From Paragordius varius (taxonomy: Eukaryota; Nematomorpha), in assembly GCA_964247055.1 (NCBI GenBank), contig OZ176052.1:13330001-13394000 (forward strand): a stretch of 64,000 nucleotides of DNA. Reading direction: 5' to 3'. The translations under genes were made by a program, and so were the position numbers. Shown here in pieces: positions 53,770-64,000 of the stretch (position 1 is its first letter; each line of letters begins with the position of its first letter). Below the pieces are notes generated by a model, which made no database searches, was not told the origin of the DNA, and saw nothing but the letters and a program-made list of their open reading frames with translations.

Positions 53770-56700
53770 ATTAATGTATAAAACTAGTCGCATCAATACT
53801 CAAGTTAAACTTTATCCTTAAAAATTGGATATTGGTCACCGGTGAACAAAATTATTTTTTATACATTCTCTTAGTAAGACTACATCAAAATATAGAGATA
53901 GTTTGACAAACTCTTTCATATCCGATTTTTACAAGGATACTTTATAAATTAATGTATAAAACTAGTCGTATCAATAAGTCGCATCAATACTCAAGTTAAA
54001 CTTTGTCCTTAAAAATCGGATATTGGTCACCGGTGAACAAAATAATTTTTTATACATTCTCTTAGTAAGACTACATCAAAATATAGAGATAGTTTGACAA
54101 ACTCTTTCATATCCGATTTTTGCAACGATACTTTAAAAATTATGGTATTAAACCAGTCGCATCAATACTCAAGTTAAACTTTGTCCTTAAAAATCGGATA
54201 TTGGTCACCGGTGAACAAAATTATTTTTTATACATTCTCTTAGTAAGACTACATCAAAATATAGAGATAGTTTGACAAACTCTTTTATATCCGATTTTTA
54301 CAACGATACTTTAAAAATTAATGTATAAAACTAGTCGCATCAATACTCAAGTTAAACTTTATCCTTAAAATTGGATATTGGTCACCGGTGAACAAAATAA
54401 TTTTTTATACATTCTCTTAGTAAGACTACATCAAAATATAGAGATAGTTTGACAAACTCTTTCATATCCGATTTTTACAACGATACTTTAAAAATTATGG
54501 TATTAAACTAGTCGCATCAATACTCAAATTAAACTTTGTCCTTAAAAATCGGATATTGGTCACCGGTGAACAAAATTATTTTTTATATATTCTCTTAGCA
54601 AGACTACATCAAAATATAGAAATAGTTTGACAAACTCTTTCATATCCGATTTTCACAACGATACTTTAAAAATTAATGTATAAAACTAGTCGTACCAATA
54701 AATCGCATCAATACTCAAGTTAAACTTTGTCCTTAAAAATCGGATATTGGTCACCGGTGAACAAAATTATTTTTTATACATTCTCTTAGTAGGACTACAT
54801 CAAAATATAGAGATAGTTTGGCAAACTCTTTCATATCCGATTTTTACAACGATACTTTAAAAATTAATGTATAAAACTCGCATCAATACTCAAGTTAAAC
54901 TTTGTCCTTAAAAATCGGATATTGGTCACCGGTGAACAAAATAATTTTATACATTCTCTTAGTAAGACTACATCAAAATATAGAGATAGTTTGACAAACT
55001 CTTTCATATCCGATTTTTACAACGATACTTTAAAAATTAATGTGTTAAACTAGTGGCATCAATACTCAAGTTAAACTTTGTCCTTAAAAATCGGATATTG
55101 GTCACCGGTGAACAAAATTATTTTTTATACATTCTCTTAGTAATTACATCAAAATATAGAGATAGTTTGACAAACTCTTTCATATCCGATTTTTACAACG
55201 ATACTTTAAAAATTACTGTATTAAACTAGTCGCCTCAATACTCAAGTTAAACTTTGTCCTTAAAAATCGGATATTGGTCACCGGTGAACAAAATAATTTT
55301 TTATACATTCTCTTAGTAAGACTACATCAAAATATAGAGATAGTTTGACAAACTCTTTCATATCCGATTTTTACAACGATACTTTAAAAATTAATGTATT
55401 AAACTAGTCGCATCAATACTCAAGTTAAACTTTGTCCTTAAAAATCGGATATTGGTCACCGGTGAACAAAATTATTTTTTATACATTTTCTTAGCAAGAC
55501 TACATCAAAATATAGAGATAGTTTGACAAACTCTTTCATATCCGATTTTTACAACGATACTTTATAAATTAATGTATAAAACTAGTCGCATCAATACTCA
55601 AGTTAAACTTTGTCCTTAAAAATCGGATATTGGTCACCGGTGAACAAAATAATTTTTTATACATTCTCTTAGTAAGACTACATCAAAATATAGAGATAGT
55701 TTGACAAACTCTTTCATATCCAATTTTTACAACGATACTTTAAAAATTATGGTATTAAACTAGTCGCATCAATACTCAAATTAAACTTTGTCCTTAAAAA
55801 TCGGATATTGGTCACCGGTGAACAAAATTATTTTTTATACATTCTCTTAGTAACTACATCAAAATATAGAGATAGTTTGACAAACTCTTTCATATCCGAT
55901 TTTTACAACGATACTTTAAAAATTACTGTATTAAACTAGTCGCATCAATACTCAAGTTAAACTTTGTCCTTAAAAATCGGATATTGGTCACCGGTGAACA
56001 AAATTATTTTTTATACATTCTCGTAGACAGACTACATCAAAATATAGAGATAGTTTGACAAACTCTTTCATATCCGATTTTTACAACGATACTTTAAAAA
56101 TTAATGTATAAAACTAGTCGCATCAATACTCAAGTTAAACTTTATCCTTAAAAATTGGATATTGGTCACCGGTGAACAAAATAATTTTTTATACATTCTC
56201 TTAGTAAGACTACATCAAAATATAGAGATAGTTTGACAAACTCTTTTATATCCGATTTTTACAACGATACTTTAAAAATTAATGTATAAAACTAGTCGCA
56301 TCAATACTCAAGTTAAACTTTGTCCTTAAAAATCGGATATTGGTCACCGGTGAACAAAATAATTTTTTATACATTCTCTTAGTAAGACTACATCAAAATA
56401 TAGAGATAGTTTGACAAACTCTTTCATATCCAATTTTTACAACGATACTTTAATAATTATGGTATTAAACCAGTCGCATCAATACTCAAGTTAAACTTTG
56501 TCCTTAAAAATCGGATATTGGTCACCGGTGAACATAATTATTTTTTATACATTCTCTTAGTAAGACTACATCAAAATATATAATAGTTTGACAAACTCTT
56601 TCATATCCGATTTTTACAACGATACTTTAAAAATTAATGTATAAAACTAGTCGCATCAATACTCAAGTTAAACTTTATCCTTAAAAATTGGATATTGGTC

Positions 56701-56810
56701 ACCGGTGAACAAAAAAATTTTTTATACATTCTCTTAGTAAGACTACATCAAAATATAGAGATAGTTTGCCAAACTCTTTCATATCCGATTTTTACAACGA
56801 TACTTTAAAA
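53770..56810 (+). repeat. HOR copy c, 3,041 bp
   Basis: The front to ~55119 equals that of copy b; the rest equals copy d. Tail markers are TAGTAATTACATC (55140), CGCCTCAATAC (55231), CATTTTCTTAG (55484), TCGTAGACAG (near 56022), TATCCAATTTTTAC, ATATATAATAG and GAACAAAAAAATTT (56707). Confidence 0.85.
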
Positions 56811-59800
56811 ATTAATGTATAAAACTAGTCGCATCAATACTCAAGTTAAACTTTATCCTTAAAAATTGGATATTGGTCACCGGTGAACAAAATTATTTTT
56901 TATACATTCTCTTAGTAAGACTACATCAAAATATAGAGATAGTTTGACAAACTCTTTCATATCCGATTTTTACAAGGATACTTTATAAATTAATGTATAA
57001 AACTAGTCGTATCAATAAGTCGCATCAATACTCAAGTTAAACTTTGTCCTTAAAAATCGGATATTGGTCACCGGTGAACAAAATAATTTTTTATACATTC
57101 TCTTAGTAAGACTACATCAAAATATAGAGATAGTTTGACAAACTCTTTCATATCCGATTTTTGCAACGATACTTTAAAAATTATGGTATTAAACCAGTCG
57201 CATCAATACTCAAGTTAAACTTTGTCCTTAAAAATCGGATATTGGTCACCGGTGAACAAAATTATTTTTTATACATTCTCTTAGTAAGACTACATCAAAA
57301 TATAGAGATAGTTTGACAAACTCTTTTATATCCGATTTTTACAACGATACTTTAAAAATTAATGTATAAAACTAGTCGCATCAATACTCAAGTTAAACTT
57401 TATCCTTAAAATTGGATATTGGTCACCGGTGAACAAAATAATTTTTTATACATTCTCTTAGTAAGACTACATCAAAATATAGAGATAGTTTGACAAACTC
57501 TTTCATATCCGATTTTTACAACGATACTTTAAAAATTATGGTATTAAACTAGTCGCATCAATACTCAAATTAAACTTTGTCCTTAAAAATCGGATATTGG
57601 TCACCGGTGAACAAAATTATTTTTTATATATTCTCTTAGCAAGACTACATCAAAATATAGAAATAGTTTGACAAACTCTTTCATATCCGATTTTCACAAC
57701 GATACTTTAAAAATTAATGTATAAAACTAGTCGTACCAATAAATCGCATCAATACTCAAGTTAAACTTTGTCCTTAAAAATCGGATATTGGTCACCGGTG
57801 AACAAAATTATTTTTTATACATTCTCTTAGTAGGACTACATCAAAATATAGAGATAGTTTGGCAAACTCTTTCATATCCGATTTTTACAACCATACTTTA
57901 AAAATTAATGTATAAAACTCGCATCAATACTCAAGTTAAACTTTGTCCTTAAAAATCGGATATTGGTCACCGGTGAACAAAATAATTTTATACATTCTCT
58001 TAGTAAGACTACATCAAAATATAGAGATAGTTTGACAAACTCTTTCATATCCGATTTTTACAACGATACTTTAAAAATTAATGTGTTAAACTAGTGGCAT
58101 CAATACTCAAGTTAAACTTTGTCCTTAAAAATCGGATATTGGTCACCGGTGAACAAAATTATTTTTTATACATTCTCTTAGTAATTACATCAAAATATAG
58201 AGATAGTTTGACAAACTCTTTCATATCCGATTTTTACAACGATGCTTTAAAAATTACTGTATTAAACTAGTCGCCTCAATACTCAAGTTAAACTTTGTCC
58301 TTAAAAATCGGATATTGGTCACCGGTGAACAAAATAATTTTTTATACATTCTCTTAGTAAGACTACATCAAAATATAGAGATAGTTTGACAAACTCTTTC
58401 ATATCCGATTTTTACAACGATACTTTAAAAATTAATGTATTAAACTAGTCGCATCAATACTCAAGTTAAACTTTGTCCTTAAAAATCGGATATTGGTCAC
58501 CGGTGAACAAAATTATTTTTTATACATTTTCTTAGCAAGACTACATCAAAATATAGAGATAGTTTGACAAACTCTTTCATATCCGATTTTTACAACGATA
58601 CTTTATAAATTAATGTATAAAACTAGTCGCATCAATACTCAAGTTAAACTTTGTCCTTAAAAATCGGATATTGGTCACCGGTGAACAAAATAATTTTTTA
58701 TACATTCTCTTAGTAAGACTACATCAAAATATAGAGATAGTTTGACAAACTCTTTCATATCCAATTTTTACAACGATACTTTAAAAATTATGGTATTAAA
58801 CTAGTCGCATCAATACTCAAATTAAACTTTGTCCTTAAAAATCGGATATTGGTCACCGGTGAACAAAATTATTTTTTATACATTCTCTTAGTAACTACAT
58901 CAAAATATAGAGATAGTTTGACAAACTCTTTCATATCCGATTTTTACAACGATACTTTAAAAATTACTGTATTAAACTAGTCGCATCAATACTCAAGTTA
59001 AACTTTGTCCTTAAAAATCGGATATTGGTCACCGGTGAACAAAATTATTTTTTATACATTCTCGTAGACAGACTACATCAAAATATAGAGATAGTTTGAC
59101 AAACTCTTTCATATCCGATTTTTACAACGATACTTTAAAAATTAATGTATAAAACTAGTCGCATCAATACTCAAGTTAAACTTTATCCTTAAAAATTGGA
59201 TATTGGTCACCGGTGAACAAAATAATTTTTTATACATTCTCTTAGTAAGACTACATCAAAATATAGAGATAGTTTGACAAACTCTTTTATATCCGATTTT
59301 TACAACGATACTTTAAAAATTAATGTATAAAACTAGTCGCATCAATACTCAAGTTAAACTTTGTCCTTAAAAATCGGATATTGGTCACCGGTGAACAAAA
59401 TAATTTTTTATACATTCTCTTAGTAAGACTACATCAAAATATAGAGATAGTTTGACAAACTCTTTCATATCCAATTTTTACAACGATACTTTAATAATTA
59501 TGGTATTAAACCAGTCGCATCAATACTCAAGTTAAACTTTGTCCTTAAAAATCGGATATTGGTCACCGGTGAACATAATTATTTTTTATACATTCTCTTA
59601 GTAAGACTACATCAAAATATATAATAGTTTGACAAACTCTTTCATATCCGATTTTTACAACGATACTTTAAAAATTAATGTATAAAACTAGTCGCATCAA
59701 TACTCAAGTTAAACTTTATCCTTAAAAATTGGATATTGGTCACCGGTGAACAAAAAAATTTTTTATACATTCTCTTAGTAAGACTACATCAAAATATAGA

Positions 59801-59851
59801 GATAGTTTGCCAAACTCTTTCATATCCGATTTTTACAACGATACTTTAAAA
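56811..59851 (+). repeat. HOR copy d, 3,041 bp
   Basis: Matches copy c throughout at a constant offset of 3,041. I noticed two substitutions: ACCATACTTT near 57890 and GATGCTTT near 58242. It ends at ~59852, where TTAATGTAT becomes TTATGGTAT. Its last part (from 58898) also begins the 3,416-bp duplication. Confidence 0.87.
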
Positions 59852-62313
59852 ATTATGGTATTAAACTAGTCGCATCAATACTCAAATTAAACTTTGTCCT
59901 TAAAAATCGGATATTGGTCACCGGTGAACAAAATTATTTTTTATATATTCTCTTAGCAAGACTACATCAAAATATAGAGATAGTTTGACAAACTCTTTCA
60001 TATCCGATTTTTACACCGATACTTTAAAAATTAATGTATAAAACTAGTCGTATCAATAAATCGCATCAATACTCAAGTTAAACTTTGTCCTTAAAAATCG
60101 GATATTGGTCACCGGTGAACAAAATTATTTTTTATACATTCTCTTAGTAGGACTACATCAAAATATAGAGATAGTTTAGCAAACTCTTTCATATCCGATT
60201 TTTACAACGATACTTTAAAAATTAATGTATAAAACTAGTCGCATCAATACTCAAGTTAAACTTTATCCTTAAAAATCGAATATTGGTCACCGGTTAACAA
60301 AATTATTTTTTATACATTCTCTTAGTAAGACTACATCAAAATATAGAGATAGTTTGAAACTCTTTCATATCCGATTTTTACAACGATACTTTAAAAATTA
60401 ATGTGTTAAACTAGTCGCATCAATACTCAAGTTAAAATTTGTCCTTAAAAATCGAATATTGGACACCGGTGAACAAAATTATTTTTTATACATTCTCTTA
60501 GTAAGACTACATCAAAATATAGAGATAGTTTGACAAACTCTTTTATATCCGATTTTTACAACGATACTTTAAAAATTAATGTATAAAACTAGTCGGATCA
60601 ATACTCAAGTTAAACTTTATCCTTAAAAATTGGATATTGGTCACCGGTGAACAAAATAATTGTTTATACATTCTCTTAGTAAGACTACATCAAAATATAG
60701 AGATAGTTTGACAAACTCTTTCATATCCGATTTTTACAACGATACTTTAAAAATTATGGTATTAAACTAGTCGCATCAATACTCAAATTAAACTTTGTCC
60801 TTAAAAATCGGATATTGGTCACCGGTGAACAAAATTATTTTTTATATATTCTCTTAGCAAGACTACATCAAAATATAGAGATAGTTTGACAAACTCTTTC
60901 ATATCCGATTTTTACAACGATACTTTAAAAATTAATGTATAAAACTAGTCGTATCAATAAATCGCATCAATTCTCAAGTTAAACTTTGTCCTTAAAAATC
61001 GGATATTGGTCACCGGTGAACAAAATTATTTTTTATACATTCTCTTAGTAGGACTACATCAAAATATAGAGATAGTTTAGCAAACTCTTTTATATCCGAT
61101 TTTTACAACGATACTTTAAAAATTAATGTGTTAAACTAGTCGCATCAATACTCAAGTTAAACTTTGTCCTTAAAAATTGGATATTGGTCACCGGTGAACA
61201 AAATTATTTTTTATACATTCTCTTAGTAAGACTACATCAAAATATAGAGATAGTTTGACAAACTCTTTCATATCCGATTTTTACAACGATACTTTAAAAA
61301 TTAATGTATTAAACTAGTCGCATCAATACTCAAGTTAAACTTTGTCCTTCAAAATCGGATATTGGTCACCGGTGAACAAAATTATTTTTTATACATTCTC
61401 TTAGCAAGACTCATCAAAATATAGAGATAGTTTGACAAACTCTTTCATATCCGATTATTACAACGATACTTTATAAATTAAAGTATAAAACTAGTCGTAT
61501 CAATAAGTCGCATCAATACTCAAGTTAAACTTTGTCCTTAAAAATCGGATATTGGTCACCGGTGAACAAAATAATTTTTTATACATTCTCTTAGTAAGAC
61601 TACATCAAAATATAGAGATAGTTTGACAAACTCTTTCATAACGGATTTTTACAACGATACTTTAAAAATTAGGGTATTAAACCAGTCGCATCAATACTCA
61701 AGTTAAACTTTGTCCTTAAAAATCGGATATTGGTCACCGGTGAACAAAATAATTTTTTATACATTCTCTTAGTAAGACTACATCAAAATATAGAGATTGT
61801 TTGACAAACTCTTTCATATCCGATTTTTACAACGATACTTAAAAAATTAATGTATAAAACTAGTCGCATCAATACTCAAGTTAAACTTTATCCTTAAAAA
61901 TTGGATATTGGTCACCGGTGAAGAAAATAATTTTTTATACATTCTCTTAGTAAGACTACATCAAAATATAGAGATAGTTTGACAAACTCTTTCATATCCG
62001 ATTTTTACAACGATACTTTAAAAATTACTGTATTAAACTAGTCGCATCAATACTCAAGTTAAACTTTGTCCTTAAAAATCGGATATTGGTCACCGGTGAA
62101 CAAAATTATTTTTTATACATTCTCTTAGACAGACTACATCAAAATATAGAGATAGTTTGACAAACTCTTTCATATCCGATTTTTACAACGATACTTAAAA
62201 AATTAATGTATAAAACTAGTCGCATCAATACTCAAGTTAAACTTTATCCTTAAAAATTGGATATTGGTCACCGGTGAAGAAAATAATTTTTATACATTCT
62301 CTTAGTAAGACTA
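58898..62313 (+). repeat. 3,416-bp block, copy 1
   Basis: Repeated from 62314 at offset 3,416. Markers: AACATAATTATT (59572/62988), CACCGGTTAAC (60288/63704), TTTGAAACTC (60354/63770) and GGACACCGGTG (60462/63878). Four differences are visible, including TCGTAGACAG against TCTTAGACAG and AAAAAAATTT against AAAATAATTT. Confidence 0.85.
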
Positions 62314-62572
62314 CATCAAAATATAGAGATAGTTTGACAAACTCTTTCATATCCGATTTTTACAACGATACTTTAAAAATTACTGTATTAAACTAGTCGC
62401 ATCAATACTCAAGTTAAACTTTGTCCTTAAAAATCGGATATTGGTCACCGGTGAACAAAATTATTTTTTATACATTCTCTTAGACAGACTACATCAAAAT
62501 ATAGAGATAGTTTGACAAACTCTTTCATATCCGATTTTAACAACGATACTTTAAAAATTAATGTATAAAACT
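61862..62572 (+). repeat. Tandem 356-bp dimer near the right edge
   Basis: Two monomers (one with GGTGAAGAAAATAAT, the other with TTACTGTATT and TAGACAGAC) occur twice in a row. GAAGAAAA lies at 61920 and 62276 (offset 356), and GACAGAC at 62128 and 62483 (355 after one T is lost near 62290). It lies across the junction of the two 3,416-bp copies. Confidence 0.8.
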
Positions 62573-64000
62573 AGTCGCATCAATACTCAAGTTAAACTTT
62601 ATCCTTAAAAATTGGATATTGGTCACCGGTGAACAAAATAATTTTTTATACATTCTCTTAGTAAGACTACATCAAAATATAGAGATAGTTTGACAAACTC
62701 TTTTATATCCGATTTTTACAACGATACTTTAAAAATTAATGTATAAAACTAGTCGCATCAATACTCAAGTTAAACTTTGTCCTTAAAAATCGGATATTGG
62801 TCACCGGTGAACAAAATAATTTTTTATACATTCTCTTAGTAAGACTACATCAAAATATAGAGATAGTTTGACAAACTCTTTCATATCCAATTTTTACAAC
62901 GATACTTTAAAAATTATGGTATTAAACCAGTCGCATCAATACTCAAGTTAAACTTTGTCCTTAAAAATCGGATATTGGTCACCGGTGAACATAATTATTT
63001 TTTATACATTCTCTTAGTAAGACTACATCAAAATATATAATAGTTTGACAAACTCTTTCATATCCGATTTTTACAACGATACTTTAAAAATTAATGTATA
63101 AAACTAGTCGCATCAATACTCAAGTTAAACTTTATCCTTAAAAATTGGATATTGGTCACCGGTGAACAAAATAATTTTTTATACATTCTCTTAGTAAGAC
63201 TACATCAAAATATAGAGATAGTTTGCCAAACTCTTTCATATCCGATTTTTACAACGATACTTTAAAAATTATGGTATTAAACTAGTCGCATCAATACTCA
63301 AATTAAACTTTGTCCTTAAAAATCGGATATTGGTCACCGGTGAACAAAATTATTTTTTATATATTCTCTTAGCAAGACTACATCAAAATATAGAGATAGT
63401 TTGACAAACTCTTTCATATCCGATTTTTACACCGATACTTTAAAAATTAATGTATAAAACTAGTCGTATCAATAAATCGCATCAATACTCAAGTTAAACT
63501 TTGTCCTTAAAAATCGGATATTGGTCACCGGTGAACAAAATTATTTTTTATACATTCTCTTAGTAGGACTACATCAAAATATAGAGATAGTTTAGCAAAC
63601 TCTTTCATATCCGATTTTTACAACGATACTTTAAAAATTAATGTATAAAACTAGTCGCATCAATACTCAAGTTAAACTTTATCCTTAAAAATCGAATATT
63701 GGTCACCGGTTAACAAAATTATTTTTTATACATTCTCTTAGTAAGACTACATCAAAATATAGAGATAGTTTGAAACTCTTTCATATCCGATTTTTACAAC
63801 GATACTTTAAAAATTAATGTGTTAAACTAGTCGCATCAATACTCAAGTTAAAATTTGTCCTTAAAAATCGAATATTGGACACCGGTGAACAAAATTATTT
63901 TTTATACATTCTCTTAGTAAGACTACATCAAAATATAGAGATAGTTTGACAAACTCTTTTATATCCGATTTTTACAACGATACTTTAAAAATTAATGTAT
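62314..64000 (+). repeat. 3,416-bp block, copy 2, cut by the window edge
   Basis: 1,687 bp of the second copy are present, and the window ends within it at about consensus position 53. The full unit, and whether more copies follow, lie outside the window. Confidence 0.83.

Larger units (their letters stand above)
1..64000 (+). repeat. Satellite DNA array, ~178-bp monomer, head to tail
   Basis: The whole window is a tandem array of one AT-rich satellite. Landmarks recur in fixed order in every unit: GACAAACTC, ATATCCGATTTTTA, ACTAGTCGCATC, TAAAAATCGGATAT, TCACCGGTGA, AAGACTACATC and ATATAGAGATAG. Early GACAAACTC positions 101, 279 and 457 give a spacing of 178. All copies run in the same direction, and I saw no inversion and no foreign insertion. 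The window starts at about consensus position 79 and ends at about position 53, so both edges cut a monomer and the array continues outside. Monomers differ from one another at a handful of recurrent sites. The family is not one I recognise. Length, purity and HOR structure fit a centromeric or pericentromeric satellite; that role is inferred. Confidence 0.98.

Noticed and set aside
1-64000. CRISPR array (regular repeats at fixed spacing)
   Set aside because: There are no unique spacers. The whole 178-bp unit repeats, and the unit length and array size are those of satellite DNA.
1-64000. Tandem remnants of a transposon or LTR element
   Set aside because: There are no terminal repeats, target-site duplications, primer-binding sites, protein motifs or polypurine tracts, and no sequence outside the monomer.

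Overview
The window is one uninterrupted tandem array of a single AT-rich satellite, with about 358 head-to-tail copies of a ~178-bp monomer, all in the same orientation. A repeat unit that exactly matches my by-eye consensus lies at 35017-35194. That unit has 49 G+C in 178 bases (about 27.5% GC). I found no protein-coding gene, RNA gene, CRISPR array, transposon or unique sequence on either strand. The open frames of 60-73 codons are by-products of the repeat. An array this long and pure points to a eukaryotic chromosome, most likely centromeric or pericentromeric heterochromatin. I do not recognise the family, so the taxon stays open; the centromere role is inference from architecture.

The monomer is rich in dyad symmetry. 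It has a perfect 14-bp inverted repeat whose axis falls on an ACTAGT palindrome, a 10-bp palindrome TCACCGGTGA, and three shorter interrupted palindromes. I saw no CENP-B box. Monomers come in length classes: 178 bp (standard), 191 bp (13-bp internal duplication), 177 bp (the 191 class minus 14 bp), 179 bp (one extra T), 173 bp (5-bp deletion), and 175-176 bp (2-3-bp deletions). These classes serve as markers for higher-order repeats (HORs).

Layout: 1-2822, irregular, with a ~1.08-kb period; 2823-6397, tandem pair of 1,787/1,788 bp; 6108-8233, tandem pair of 1,063 bp; 8261-12089, mosaic; 12090-19903, pair with 3,995-bp spacing and about 3.8 kb identical by eye; 19904-21279, mixed; 21280-25470, HOR of 542/1,089 bp; 25471-28621, mosaic reusing types from 12-16 kb; 28622-30043, pair of ~713/709 bp; 30607-35940 and 39123-44435, a 5.3-kb segment repeated 8.5 kb away; 34901-39425, three copies of 1,791, 1,435 and ~1,300 bp; 44436-48042, mosaic; 48043-59851, four copies of a 2.7-3.04-kb HOR; 58898-64000, a 3,416-bp duplication that runs off the right edge.

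The nesting of near-identical blocks at scales from 23 bp to 8.5 kb is what repeated unequal exchange, slippage or conversion in a young satellite array produces. Block boundaries are my reading by eye and may be off by tens of bases, because adjacent monomers are so alike.
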